64,000 nt of DNA. Source: Saccharomycopsis phalli. Taxonomy: Eukaryota; Ascomycota; Saccharomycetes; Ascoideales; Saccharomycopsidaceae. The stretch is from assembly GCA_020342235.1 (NCBI GenBank), contig CP073219.1, positions 1 through 64,000 of the forward strand, read 5' to 3'. Position 1 is the stretch's first letter. The number at the start of each line of letters is the position of its first letter. The position numbers were made by a program, and so were the translations under genes. Below, in pieces: positions 39,291 through 49,375 of this stretch. The notes under the pieces were generated by a model, which searched no databases, was not told where the DNA came from, and was given only the letters and a program-made list of their open reading frames with translations.

Positions 39291-39980
39291 TCAATGCTCA
39301 ATGCTATCTTTAAATACATTCTCCATCTTCTTGTACTTCCATGTCCACGGCGACAACACACTTTCCACATACAACTTGCCCACAACCTTCCCGGCAATCA
39401 TCCCCAACGGCACCACGCTGTACGACCGCGAATCAAGCGAGTTACTCAAGTTGTCCCCCGTGAGCCAGCAGTGGCCCTCGGGGACCCTTATATACTGCCC
39501 ATAGCTCTTGTCGGCACACTCGTTATACTTGCGGTTGTGTTCCTGGGTCCGCTGGAACTCCTCCAACATGCCATCCAACTCGTCGTCATCCAACTCACCG
39601 AGCCGCGGAGCCTCGTGCTGCTGGGTAATCACCTCGTCAGCTAGGTACTCCTTCATGTGGGTCAACACCGAGGCATTTGATGGGTCAATAAGAATGACAT
39701 CGCCCGGCATGCCGGTGATTCTTTTACAGACTCTCTGCGTGGGATCCGAGGGCTTGAACGCGGTCACGATGTCGCCAATGGTCACACCCTTGCCATGACG
39801 ATACTTTGTGGATATTAATAGATAGTCGCGGTTGACGTTCAAGGTGGGCAACATGGATTCGCCCTGCGACGGAAAAAGCTCCCAGGTGTGCTCCAGGACT
39901 ATATGAGTGAGAAAAAAGCCATTGACAAAGAAACAACTAGTGTATAATAATTTGCGTAGTGCCTTTGGTGTTACAGACAT
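39291..39980 (-). CDS. IMP1: Mitochondrial inner membrane peptidase subunit 1 (S26 signal peptidase)
   Basis: 229 residues. Catalytic dyad Ser42 (GESMLPT) and Lys86 (RVCKRITGMPGD), preceded by one membrane segment; box E is WLTGDNLSNSLDSRSY. The pattern TAFKPSDPTQRVCKR and PEGHCWLTGDNL matches Imp1 rather than Imp2. Imp1 sits in the inner membrane and trims intermembrane-space proteins such as cytochrome b2 and Cox2. Residues about 105-155 are an acidic insertion (GELDDDELDGMLEEF) absent from the 190-residue Saccharomyces enzyme; it lies between the catalytic lysine and box E. Confidence 0.92.
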   Translation of the reverse strand: MSVTPKALRKLLYTSCFFVNGFFLTHIVLEHTWELFPSQGESMLPTLNVNRDYLLISTKYRHGKGVTIGDIVTAFKPSDPTQRVCKRITGMPGDVILIDPSNASVLTHMKEYLADEVITQQHEAPRLGELDDDELDGMLEEFQRTQEHNRKYNECADKSYGQYIRVPEGHCWLTGDNLSNSLDSRSYSVVPLGMIAGKVVGKLYVESVLSPWTWKYKKMENVFKDSIEH

Positions 39981-40091
39981 GCGGTTGCTGCCAGTTAGTC
40001 ATCAGCCCCGCTAACAAATCATTCTGCTTAGTCATGTTCTCGAATTGATTAGTCATATTAGCAGAATGATTACATAATCACGCGGTTTACC

Positions 40092-40874
40092 ATGGACCGC
40101 AATTTTTGTAGTGGTAGCATCATGGCAGCGGAACAGCGAGTAATAATCGAGGGATTGTTTGGTAGAAACTATTCCCAGAGCCGCAACCATATCAGCGGGC
40201 TCACGGACGGGAATTTGTGTCGCTCCTTTATTGTAGGCACATGTCCCTATGTCATGTTCACCAAGACCAAGGATGACCTTGGCCGTTGCAAAAGTCTCCA
40301 TATGGAGCAGTACAAAATCATGTATGATACCAACAAGAAGAAGTACGAAAAGAAGGTGCAGCAGGGCTTGCCCCTTGATAAGGAAGATCTCCGAACAAAG
40401 AGCATCATCGACGACTTTGAGAAAGACTACATGTCCGACTTGGAGTACCACATCAAGGACGTAAACTACAAAATAAAACTCGCAGAAGAAAACTTGAAGC
40501 ACACCCCGGAGGAGCAGGCTAAAATCGATAGCGTCACCCTGGAACTAGACGATATGGATATTAGAATTGGCTTGATGACCCAAGAGATTGAGTTGTTGGC
40601 AACTAATCACAACATTGTAAAATCCCTCGAGGTCAGCGAGAAATTAAACGAGTTGCTCGTTCAAAGAGCGCAGTTTGCAAAGACTATCCGGGAAATGAGC
40701 GACACAATAGGCCAGGCAGGACAGCAGAAATTGGAGGTGTGTAGCATCTGCTCTGCGTACCTAAGTAGGCTAGACAGTGACCGCAGACTAGGTGACCATT
40801 TCTTGGGTAAGACCCATCTCAACTACGTGCAAATGAGAAAGACCTTGAAGGACTTGAAAGATAAACGGAGGTAG
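40092..40874 (+). CDS. LUC7: U1 snRNP protein Luc7
   Basis: 260 residues. First zinc finger Cys43, Cys51, Cys66, His70 (CRSFIVGTC ... CKSLH); long coiled coil (about 75-205); second finger VCSICSAYLSRLD ... HFLGKTHLNY. Both fingers and spacing are those of Luc7, which stabilises the U1-5' splice site duplex. ATG11 (MAAEQR) is an alternative start closer to the usual N-terminus. Without the metazoan RS tail, as in other yeasts. Divergent from IMP1, 111 bases away. Confidence 0.95.
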   Translation: MDRNFCSGSIMAAEQRVIIEGLFGRNYSQSRNHISGLTDGNLCRSFIVGTCPYVMFTKTKDDLGRCKSLHMEQYKIMYDTNKKKYEKKVQQGLPLDKEDLRTKSIIDDFEKDYMSDLEYHIKDVNYKIKLAEENLKHTPEEQAKIDSVTLELDDMDIRIGLMTQEIELLATNHNIVKSLEVSEKLNELLVQRAQFAKTIREMSDTIGQAGQQKLEVCSICSAYLSRLDSDRRLGDHFLGKTHLNYVQMRKTLKDLKDKRR

Positions 40875-41073
40875 TCTACAGCATATTGTGGACACATACA
40901 TCATTATACTCTAAATCGTTACCGTCAAAACCTGGTTGACTAATTCTAGTACTATTAATCCTCTCTATCAATAAAAAAAAAGACTGATCATATTACCTTC
41001 ATTAATTTACTTTACACTGAGTTGGCCAATTTTATAAGCCCTTGGAATTATCAATTCTCATTAACATATTGGA

Positions 41074-42867
41074 CTAGGAATCATTGTTATTTTGAATACT
41101 GTCGAAAATGTCCAACAAATCGTCTGTCAAAAATGGACCGTCCGAGTTTCCGTGCACATTGCCAATTTGCGGACTGTTGAGAACAAGAAACTCGGTGCCT
41201 TGTAGCTTGGGCTCAGGTTCAAGCTCCTTGAACTGGGCGTCTGAAAATGGATCCAAGTGCTGATTGGATACACTATTGTTACTTAGAATTCGCTCCAATC
41301 CCATTATTTCTGTATGTTGAATACTTGTAGTGTTGCTATTGTTACTCAATACCCGTTCCAACTCCAAGTTGTCCGACAAGATAACAGAGTTTGGTACACT
41401 GTCTCCCATTGCAGACGGCCCGTTCAACACGTTTGAGAGTTCATATTCCAACGCGTTTTGCGTCTCGTTGCCCATTGTCAAATTCGACAACGGGTCCAAG
41501 TCGTCGCCGATATTTCCCGCGCAACTACCCGGCGAGAAGCTGAATATTGGCGACTGTGATCTTGAGAATTGCTCGTTGATATCTTCTGTCAAAATACGCA
41601 CCATTTTCTCATCCATATCGTCACTGAGCTCACTTTCGCTCGTAGGCGTGCTGCTGACGGAGACTTTTTCCCATATTCCATCCATCGGGCTGAGAAATCG
41701 CCTGTCATTGTCCTGTTCCGACTGGATAACAATGTTGGGCAAGGAGCCTGCATTCCGTGAGAGTGGAATCGCACGTGGAATATTGTCAGTGTAGTTCAGC
41801 TGTAGCATTGCCGCACTTCCAGACTGGCTTCGGTACTCTCTCTCAATGGCTTTTTGGCTGTTACCTGCAGGCGGATCGGAAACCAGAAACTCGCTGTTGA
41901 CATTATTGGACAAGTCCCCAATACCGTTAAAGTCTGGGATCCAAAGGTCCAGCAGCTGGATGTTGCTGAATATTGTACTTCTGTTATTACTTTGCGCCGC
42001 TTCGTCGCCATATGTGAAGGAAGACACCAGAGGAGAACGGTGTCGTTTTGGAGTGCTCGGGTAGTTACTGTCGGAAAAATAGTGATTCGCGTCATTGTCA
42101 ATGATTCCAAGGGTGTCATTATCAAACAAGCTCATGGAGGCTCGTTTTCTGGATTTGGGAGGTAAGTCATTCAGCATGGAGTTGATGTCAGGCAGGGTGA
42201 TGGTGTTGTGCCGTGAGCGTTTTATCACAATGTTGTTAGGCACCTCTGTGAGTAAATCATTCTCATTATTGATCTGGTTGCCGCTTATTTCTGTGATACC
42301 TGACAAGATATTTTCGCGCAAGGTGGTGATTTCCTCGGAGTAAAACTCCCGCGAGCTATAGCAGGAAAACTTGGAGCTAATCACGGACTTGAGGATCTTG
42401 ACATTGGACCCCTGATTTCCAAACCCACAGTATTCAAACACTGTGAATTTTAGCCGGTACTCGCCCTTTACTTTTAGTCCCAAGCTGTTGAAGTTGAAGA
42501 GCAAGAACTTTTGGTCGCGGTTTTTGATGAAGTCACCACTGACCACCGACGTACCAATGAGGTTTCTGTTACTTTCTGAGTCGTCGAAGGTGAGGTAGTT
42601 GTATAGGCTGATGATGTCCAGGCTGTTTTTCAGCGAGTCCTCCTCGTATACAAATGCCTTGGCAAAGAAAAACGCCAAACAGTGTTCGGTGATGTCGGTA
42701 TTTGTTGCGATATCGATGATCTGCAACTGGAGAACCGGCGATGGGATGATGGATCGCTTTTCCTTGCCACTAGTACGGACTAGGGATGGCTGTGTCACGA
42801 TTTTTAAGTTATAGTAGACACTGCAAGAGTCGAAGGAGTTGAACGCAGAGTATTTGGAAATCGCCAT
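41074..42867 (-). CDS. Velvet-domain transcription factor
   Basis: 597 residues. The first 190 form a velvet domain: YNLKIVTQPSLVRTSGKEKR, RSIIPSPVLQLQIID, NLIGTSVVSGDF, KFLLFNFNSLGLKVKGEYRLKFTVFEYCGF and SKFSCYSSREFYSEE all fall on the family pattern (QQP.R..G, PPP..QL, FVF.DLSVR..G.YRL.F, PF.VYSAK.FPG). The fold is an NF-kB-like DNA-binding domain found in filamentous-fungal VeA, VelB, VosA and VelC, which link development, light and secondary metabolism. The remaining 400 residues are Asn/Ser-rich and disordered, with a basic patch (PKSRKRAS, STPKRHR), plausible nuclear localisation signals. Most budding yeasts are reported to lack velvet genes. The subtype is uncertain. Confidence 0.8.
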   Translation of the reverse strand: MAISKYSAFNSFDSCSVYYNLKIVTQPSLVRTSGKEKRSIIPSPVLQLQIIDIATNTDITEHCLAFFFAKAFVYEEDSLKNSLDIISLYNYLTFDDSESNRNLIGTSVVSGDFIKNRDQKFLLFNFNSLGLKVKGEYRLKFTVFEYCGFGNQGSNVKILKSVISSKFSCYSSREFYSEEITTLRENILSGITEISGNQINNENDLLTEVPNNIVIKRSRHNTITLPDINSMLNDLPPKSRKRASMSLFDNDTLGIIDNDANHYFSDSNYPSTPKRHRSPLVSSFTYGDEAAQSNNRSTIFSNIQLLDLWIPDFNGIGDLSNNVNSEFLVSDPPAGNSQKAIEREYRSQSGSAAMLQLNYTDNIPRAIPLSRNAGSLPNIVIQSEQDNDRRFLSPMDGIWEKVSVSSTPTSESELSDDMDEKMVRILTEDINEQFSRSQSPIFSFSPGSCAGNIGDDLDPLSNLTMGNETQNALEYELSNVLNGPSAMGDSVPNSVILSDNLELERVLSNNSNTTSIQHTEIMGLERILSNNSVSNQHLDPFSDAQFKELEPEPKLQGTEFLVLNSPQIGNVHGNSDGPFLTDDLLDIFDSIQNNNDS

Positions 42868-43141
42868 GGTGAAGGAATAAAGGAGAACTCAAAATGCGGG
42901 ATTGTTTGCAGTGACATGTATATATATCAAAAAAGTTTTAAATTAGCGTCTTTTGAAAACTCATACAAACTTTCAACCCGTCCAAACTGTAGATATGCCT
43001 ATTTGGTAGATGCCGCTTTTCAGTGGGTTCCATATCCTTGTCACCATCCGTACACTGACCCTGGGGCAGGGTAGCTGGATGGGGATCTATTTTTTTCTTG
43101 ACACATTACGTCGTGGTTTCCACACATGTATATTAAATTCG

Positions 43142-43693
43142 CTACAAAGTACCACCAATACGGTCCTCATTTAACCGCTTCAAAGCCTCTTTTCGGAGGT
43201 ACATCGTCGTACGGCGCTCCTTGTAGTCTCGTATAAACTTTGTGAGTTCAGAGTCGCTAATCGGCTGGCCGTCTAGGAGACTGTCGAACAAAGCACTGCT
43301 CACCGACTCCTGCTCGTTGATCCCGTCAATTAACTTGTTTTGGAGAATCCCATTGTCCTTGTAGTTCAACTGGTGCTTCAGGATCTCCTGGAACATCTTC
43401 TTCTCGAGTTCCTTATACGCGGTCTCCTTCTCCTTCAACACCCGCAACTTCCCGTTGATCTCCAGCTTGACGTTCTCATTGGCTTGATAATCGTTGAGCG
43501 TCCGGAATTCACCGCGCAATCCCGCTAGTCGCTTCTCCAACTGCTCCGCAGCCGTGACTTGCCGTCGCTTATCCTCGGCCACTATTTCCGCTCCAACATA
43601 CCCCCGCAACAATGACTCGTCGGCCAAGAACTCCTGTAGCTTGCCGTTTGGCAACTGTGTTAATTTCCGCGGTAGTGACGTCACAGACTCCAT
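43142..43693 (-). CDS. VPS37: ESCRT-I subunit Vps37/Srn2
   Basis: 183 residues from the ATG at 43693; the frame is open 23 codons further to a TTG. Mod(r)-type helical domain: LPNGKLQEFLADESLLRGYV, long coiled coil of the AEQLEKRLAGLRGEFRTL kind, and a C-terminal end FIRDYKERRTTMYLRKEALKRLNEDR like Srn2. With Vps23, Vps28 and Mvb12 it forms the ESCRT-I rod that sorts ubiquitinated cargo into multivesicular bodies. Its start is 87 bases from the divergent APL1 start. Short coiled-coil proteins are easy to misassign, hence moderate confidence. Confidence 0.72.
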   Translation of the reverse strand: MESVTSLPRKLTQLPNGKLQEFLADESLLRGYVGAEIVAEDKRRQVTAAEQLEKRLAGLRGEFRTLNDYQANENVKLEINGKLRVLKEKETAYKELEKKMFQEILKHQLNYKDNGILQNKLIDGINEQESVSSALFDSLLDGQPISDSELTKFIRDYKERRTTMYLRKEALKRLNEDRIGGTL

Positions 43694-43780
43694 AAACACT
43701 CTCCACTCGCCCCGCTGAGCTCGCTCCAAGTCGCGGTCACGTGCGGCCAGGCCAAGTTTCAATCGGGTGAAATATCAACC

Positions 43781-45943
43781 ATGGCTGACACAAAGTATTT
43801 TGTCCGAGTCAAGGCCACGGAGTTGCGTGAGGAAATCCTTGCGCTTGAGAAGAAGCCCAAGTCTCTCAAGCAGAAGAAAGGATGCATGAAGCGTATTGTC
43901 GCCAATATCACCATGGGCAACAACGAAATGGTGAGCTTGTTCCAGTACATTATCAAGTACTACGCCATCAACGACCCCGAGATGAAGTACATGTGCTGCT
44001 ACTACTTCTCCAGCTACTCGTTCGCCAACAAGGCAATTCTCATTGACAACATGCAGCTTTTCCTCAACGATTTGAGCCACGGAACCACCCAGGTCCGCAG
44101 AATGGTACTAAAGACCATTGTGCTGTTTCCCATCAAGGAGTTCCAGGAGGAGACAGTCTCATATATAAAGGACTTCTTGGGCAGCCTGGATACCAGTCTT
44201 CGGAAAACCACAATATATGCCGTGGGTAACTTGTATGAGATGGACCCCAACATCGTCGAAGAAAATCGACTCATTGATCTCCTCAATGACCAGCTTCAGA
44301 TCAACAATTACACCACAGTTCTGGCAGCATTGGCTGTGCTAGGATATATCATGGAACACTCGGGGTCGCTTCGCCTTGGAATCACCAAGAAAAGTGTGGC
44401 CAGCCTCCTCAGTCTCCTCCACAAGGCCGACACCTTTTCCCAGGTCACCATCCTCAGCTCGTTTCTCAACTACGTCCCTTCGGCATCAGAGGACGCCATT
44501 TCTTTGCTAGAAAAGGTCATACCGTACCTTCTGCACGAAAGCACCTCAGTAGTGATCAACTGCTTGAAGGTCATTGTATACTTGTCCAACTACATCAAAG
44601 CTCCCCAAGACGCAATACCTGTGCTCCTGAAACGTATAGGCAGCTCCTTGGTCTCGTTGCTCTCTAGACTGGCCGAGATCCAGTTCCTCGTGCTTCGGAA
44701 CGTGATCCTTCTACTTCTCTCCAAGCCAAACTTGGTGCGCTTGGACGTCACCATGTTCTTTTGCAAGTTCGACGATCCAATATACATCAAGGACACAAAG
44801 CTCGAGATCATTTATCTCTTGGCAAACTCCAACAACCTATCAATCGTGCTACGCGAATTGGAAGAGTACGCCACCGAGGTCGACCAGCAAATGGCAAGAA
44901 AAGCCATACGGGCCATTGGAAACTTGGCAATAAAACTCGATGACGCAGTGGGGACTTGCGCCGAAGTCTTGGTCAGCTTGACGTCATCTGGTATTCCAAC
45001 TATCGTACAGGAGACCGTAGTTGTGTGGAAGAACATCTACCGAAAATACCCCGGTCAGTACGAGAGTCTAGCCATTGATACTGTTGCATCATTCTCCGAC
45101 GTGATTGAGGAACCAGAGGCCAAGTGTGCGTTTCTCTGGATAGTCGGCAGCTATCCCAAATTGATCCCCAATGCAATAGAAATACTAAAAGACTTTACGC
45201 ATACCATCAAACTGGAAGTTCTCGATGTCCAGTTGATTCTATTGACTGCAGTGGTAAAACACTATATACAGTATCCACAAACAAGCGAGGATTTGCTCTT
45301 GAAGCTATTGAAAATCGTCACAGAGGAATTGGATAATCCTGATATCCGGGATCGCGGTTACTTCTACTGGCGCCTCTTATCCTCACAAAAGTCATTTCCT
45401 GATAGTGCACAGAGCATTGTCAATGCCGAACTTCCGATCATAATAGCTGACCAGGATAAGTTGGACCCTCAGATTTTATGCGAACTAGAACTCAACATTG
45501 GAACACTAGCTTCGATTTATCTCAAGCCAGTGAAGCAAGTATTCAGACTTGCAAGGGAAAAGACATTGACTGACTCACCTGCGCTCCAAATCCATTACAA
45601 CAACTCGATCCTGGATCTAAGCGCAAACCAAGTCGCCAAGAATGTGGAAGAAAAGGTTCTTAATATTGACCTACGCTCCAACATAGGAACAATAAAGTCT
45701 CCAAAATTGGGTAATGGCAGCAGTAGTGAAGTATCCCTAAGAGCAGACAAAGAAGAAGACGAGTTTGATCATGACCTGCTATCTTATGGAAGACTCAGAT
45801 TCCCCGACTCACCATCTGAAGAAGGCTTCGACAGCCACAGCACTTTTTCTCCAAAGTTGGAATCGATCAAACGTAGAATTACTTTCCGTGGCAGAAAATC
45901 AACCGCGCCACCAAAACCAAGTTTGCGCAACTTTACCTCTTGA
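43781..45943 (+). CDS. APL1: AP-2 adaptor large beta subunit
   Basis: 720 residues. N-terminal adaptin trunk of HEAT-like repeats. Close to yeast Apl1 in blocks such as QFLVLRNVILLLLSKPNLVRLDV, DDPIYIKDTKLEIIYLLAN, QMARKAIRAIGNLAIKLDD and ELELNIGTLASIYLKPVKQVFRL. It ends in a short Lys/Arg/Ser tail and lacks the clathrin-box hinge and ear of animal beta subunits, as does the 700-residue Saccharomyces Apl1. It works in clathrin adaptor complex AP-2 at the plasma membrane. CTG codons at hydrophobic trunk positions support standard decoding as leucine. Confidence 0.9.
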   Translation: MADTKYFVRVKATELREEILALEKKPKSLKQKKGCMKRIVANITMGNNEMVSLFQYIIKYYAINDPEMKYMCCYYFSSYSFANKAILIDNMQLFLNDLSHGTTQVRRMVLKTIVLFPIKEFQEETVSYIKDFLGSLDTSLRKTTIYAVGNLYEMDPNIVEENRLIDLLNDQLQINNYTTVLAALAVLGYIMEHSGSLRLGITKKSVASLLSLLHKADTFSQVTILSSFLNYVPSASEDAISLLEKVIPYLLHESTSVVINCLKVIVYLSNYIKAPQDAIPVLLKRIGSSLVSLLSRLAEIQFLVLRNVILLLLSKPNLVRLDVTMFFCKFDDPIYIKDTKLEIIYLLANSNNLSIVLRELEEYATEVDQQMARKAIRAIGNLAIKLDDAVGTCAEVLVSLTSSGIPTIVQETVVVWKNIYRKYPGQYESLAIDTVASFSDVIEEPEAKCAFLWIVGSYPKLIPNAIEILKDFTHTIKLEVLDVQLILLTAVVKHYIQYPQTSEDLLLKLLKIVTEELDNPDIRDRGYFYWRLLSSQKSFPDSAQSIVNAELPIIIADQDKLDPQILCELELNIGTLASIYLKPVKQVFRLAREKTLTDSPALQIHYNNSILDLSANQVAKNVEEKVLNIDLRSNIGTIKSPKLGNGSSSEVSLRADKEEDEFDHDLLSYGRLRFPDSPSEEGFDSHSTFSPKLESIKRRITFRGRKSTAPPKPSLRNFTS

Positions 45944-45990
45944 ATAATATTCAAAATTAGACAATTATATGACTCTGCAATTAATGTAGG

Positions 45991-48900
45991 CTACTCTGCC
46001 TCTTTCTTGATTACAAATTCCTCACCATGTAGCTCTTTGACATCAATAACCTCGACGTCCTTTGATAGTCGCACCATCCCTTTTACCGGCACTACAGTAT
46101 CCCCTGTGACCTTGGGCAAATTTGGCTCAGGGCCCTCTTTTATTTTCGCCCAATCAAGATTCTTGTTCAATATGGTGGCTAGGATTATAAGTGCAGCTGA
46201 TTTGGATATCACAATAGAGCTTTCCTTACAGTAACTAGCCGCGACACACTCCGGACATCCAATCTGGCATTTGCACTTGAGCACAATTTCATATGCTTTT
46301 TCCAAGATATCATCGATATCATCGTATGCCTTTTCGCATAGTCCAGACCCAAACGGCCCGCCCTTTGAGTCACTGAAGATGAGTCTGGCTGGTCGCTTTC
46401 GCTTCGATACGTTTTTGCTGAATTCCTTTTCCTGGGCCTTACACTCTGTGCGAATGTCGTCAATTCCAGACACCACCACAAGAGGAAGCACGTTTATTAT
46501 AGCATGTTCTGCTCCATGAATTCCGGCAGAAAGATTGAGATTTTTTTCCTGCGTGATGTTGACGGCTTTCATGGGTATATCTATCCAGAAGCCTTTGGAG
46601 TCTGTGATCACTGGAGGATTTTTCACTTCCACGGAGTCAAAGATCTTTCCAGTTCTGTCTACTTTAAAGAATCCAAACACTATTGTTGTTGTGCGGATTT
46701 TACCAAAAAAAATAGGCACATCACTGTCAGCCTTTTGAGACCTAATCTTTTCGATTTCCTGTGGGTCAACATCGGTAAAGTCCCGTTGTCGCGTGAGCCA
46801 GTCAACATTGACTCGTTCGATCTTTGCATAGTGCTCTTCGGCATTGAACTCTCTGATAATATAAGGAAGTCCTTGGTGGATCATTATCCCCTCTTCATAT
46901 AAAGTGAAACTCGTTCTGGACGCTTCAATTTCTTCCACAACCACGTTACGGTTATTAGTGATATCCACCACAGCAAACATCTGCTCTTCGATTCCTCGAA
47001 GCGAGACATTCTTTGAAGGCCAAGGCAAGTATTTAGGGTTGCAATGGTAGCCATACCCATCTTTGGCTAGCTTATTTTCGACTATCGATGTGAACAACAG
47101 TTCGCTAGCCTGGACAAAGAATCGTTTGTCATTTTTTATATCAATGGGAAGCTCAAACGCCGCACACTGAAGATGGCTTTCTAGAATCATGTAATTGTCA
47201 AAGTCAAGAACCAAGTCTTGGAAATTCTTGGTAACTAGGAGCTCGGGGTGTTTCATATAATGCTGATTTACTGGGTCGCTTCCTCCAATGTACAATGTGA
47301 GTGAGTCCTTGTTCCGTCGTCCCGCACGACCTGACTGTTGATGGAAGTTTGATATACTGATTGGAAATCCGCAAATCACCACTGCGTCCAAGCCACCAAT
47401 GTCGATTCCCAACTCCAACGCATTTGTGGCAATAATCGCCTTGAGGTTACCTCTGAACATTTCCTGTTCGATACTCCGACGGTCTGAAATGGAATACCCG
47501 CCTCGGTAACTCATGATCTGGTTCTCAATGTCTGCATGGTTCATCTCCTTTAGCAAATAACGCACTTCCTTCATGAGAAGCTCAACGGTGCGTCGCACGG
47601 TGCAGAAACAAATTGTCTTGACGTTCTTCAATACCAACTGTATTAATAGCTTGGCCGTCTCCACTATGTAAGATTCTCTGCTGTTGGTGGAAACATCAAC
47701 AATGGGCGGATTCCAAGCCACCAAGTATTTTTCGCCAGATGGAGAGCCGTCCTTGTCAACATGGACAATGGGGGTGGTGTCCTGCAGACCAATCGCAAAG
47801 ATTGACTTCATGTGTTGCACAGGAGACTTTAATGTGGCCGAGCAGGAGATGAACTGGATGGAGTCGTTGCCTAGGTAGTGGCATAGTCTACGTAGTCTTC
47901 GAATCACTAGCCCGGTGTGAGAGCCAAACAATCCTTTGTAGATGTGCAACTCGTCAATGACAATGAACTTTAGATTACGGAGGAAGTTACGCCATTGCTG
48001 ATAGTTGGGGAGAATGTTGGCATGCAACATATCTGGATTTGTGAAGATGATTCTCGCGTGGTGGCGGATCTTCAGTCGAGCCTCGGAGGTCGTATCGCCG
48101 TCAAAGGTCTCGACCACAATGTCTCGCAACAAGTCCACCTCGTCAAACAATTCACGGAGCGATCTCTTCTGGTCCTGAGAAAGAGCCTTTGTTGGGAAAA
48201 TGTACATTGCCGTTGGGCAGTCTTTGGTATCGCGGTTCCCGCTCACGATGAACTCATGGAGGTACTTCATTGCTGGTAGCTGGTAGATCAAGGATTTCCC
48301 AGAAGACGTTGATGTGGTTATTATGACGTGATTTCCATTATCAATGGCGTTCAATGCTTCTGCCTGGTGGCTGTAGAACTGGTTTACATGTTTATTGTCC
48401 ACTAGTGCCAGGTAAATGTCAGCTGGTAACTCGTAGCTTAGAGTCTTAAACACTGGCTGTCGGGCTGGAAACTTGACACTGCCGCCATCCACAATCTGGT
48501 TTCTGTACAACTTGTCACTCTTCAACTGCTCGATGATCTCGGCGATCTCTGGTCGCTCATTCTGGCCAGATACAAGATTCCGCATCATCATTTCTTCCAC
48601 CGGGTCGACATGCACAATCTTCTCGGGGATGTACTTCCTGGCGATATCTACCAAATGAGAATACGGCTCGGTTCCTTGGGCCTCGCACTCCCGCAAGAAC
48701 TCGGTGACTGCCACGGCAAACTTGTTGTTGCGTCGCTCAATGAGACGTTTCAAAGTCTTGGGGTTGATGGAATGCTCGTAGCTTGTGGTCCTCATGTAAT
48801 TGGTATTGGACCTTGACTTCAATGGATTGCCATCAATGAACTCAAGCAAGAGAAGCTGTCTTGTATCGTCCTCCATGTCCTTCAACTTGAACATGTCTGA

Positions 48901-49245
48901 TTCCTCTGCCACCAACTGCCCCCCACTGGTTACCTTGAGCCGCTTATCTTCAAAGATGGCATTCTCGTCAATATATTTGAAGGAGATATCCCGGGGGACT
49001 AGAGCCACGAGCATTGCAATGTCCTTTTTGGTAACTTCCCGATCAAGGGCTTTATCGATGTTGGGCTTGATCAATTCAAACGTCGGGATTATGTGGTGTC
49101 GGTGCGAGATGAAGCTGAAGAAACTATTAAATCGGAAGAATATTGTCTCCAACTGCTGGAACTCCTCTGGCCATTTCTCCTTGGGAATAATATCCTTGGC
49201 TCTCTTTGCCTTCTGTCCCTCTTGTTCACCGGCCCTCTTACTCAT
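45991..49245 (-). CDS. HRQ1: RecQ4-like DNA helicase Hrq1
   Basis: 1084 residues. Helicase core: Walker A STSSGKSLIYQLPA (about residue 310), DELH box IVIDELHIYKG (about 430), SCSATL, then the second RecA lobe with ALELGIDIGGLDAVV and motif VI QQSGRAGRR. The C-terminal zinc module (MrfA/DUF1998 type) has four cysteines CKCQIGCPECVAASYC. This combination is specific to Hrq1, a 3'-5' helicase for interstrand cross-link repair and telomere maintenance. Convergent with APL1, stops 47 bases apart. Confidence 0.95.
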   Translation of the reverse strand: MSKRAGEQEGQKAKRAKDIIPKEKWPEEFQQLETIFFRFNSFFSFISHRHHIIPTFELIKPNIDKALDREVTKKDIAMLVALVPRDISFKYIDENAIFEDKRLKVTSGGQLVAEESDMFKLKDMEDDTRQLLLLEFIDGNPLKSRSNTNYMRTTSYEHSINPKTLKRLIERRNNKFAVAVTEFLRECEAQGTEPYSHLVDIARKYIPEKIVHVDPVEEMMMRNLVSGQNERPEIAEIIEQLKSDKLYRNQIVDGGSVKFPARQPVFKTLSYELPADIYLALVDNKHVNQFYSHQAEALNAIDNGNHVIITTSTSSGKSLIYQLPAMKYLHEFIVSGNRDTKDCPTAMYIFPTKALSQDQKRSLRELFDEVDLLRDIVVETFDGDTTSEARLKIRHHARIIFTNPDMLHANILPNYQQWRNFLRNLKFIVIDELHIYKGLFGSHTGLVIRRLRRLCHYLGNDSIQFISCSATLKSPVQHMKSIFAIGLQDTTPIVHVDKDGSPSGEKYLVAWNPPIVDVSTNSRESYIVETAKLLIQLVLKNVKTICFCTVRRTVELLMKEVRYLLKEMNHADIENQIMSYRGGYSISDRRSIEQEMFRGNLKAIIATNALELGIDIGGLDAVVICGFPISISNFHQQSGRAGRRNKDSLTLYIGGSDPVNQHYMKHPELLVTKNFQDLVLDFDNYMILESHLQCAAFELPIDIKNDKRFFVQASELLFTSIVENKLAKDGYGYHCNPKYLPWPSKNVSLRGIEEQMFAVVDITNNRNVVVEEIEASRTSFTLYEEGIMIHQGLPYIIREFNAEEHYAKIERVNVDWLTRQRDFTDVDPQEIEKIRSQKADSDVPIFFGKIRTTTIVFGFFKVDRTGKIFDSVEVKNPPVITDSKGFWIDIPMKAVNITQEKNLNLSAGIHGAEHAIINVLPLVVVSGIDDIRTECKAQEKEFSKNVSKRKRPARLIFSDSKGGPFGSGLCEKAYDDIDDILEKAYEIVLKCKCQIGCPECVAASYCKESSIVISKSAALIILATILNKNLDWAKIKEGPEPNLPKVTGDTVVPVKGMVRLSKDVEVIDVKELHGEEFVIKKEAE

Positions 49246-49375
49246 TGAGATGAGATAATCTCGTGCGAAAAACCAATGTCATACAGGTGGACTGCCGATT
49301 GAGCTGGGGGTCCAGTACAATGCCAAAAAATAATACAAGAATTAATCTATTTAGCTATTGATTCCAATGTATCTA

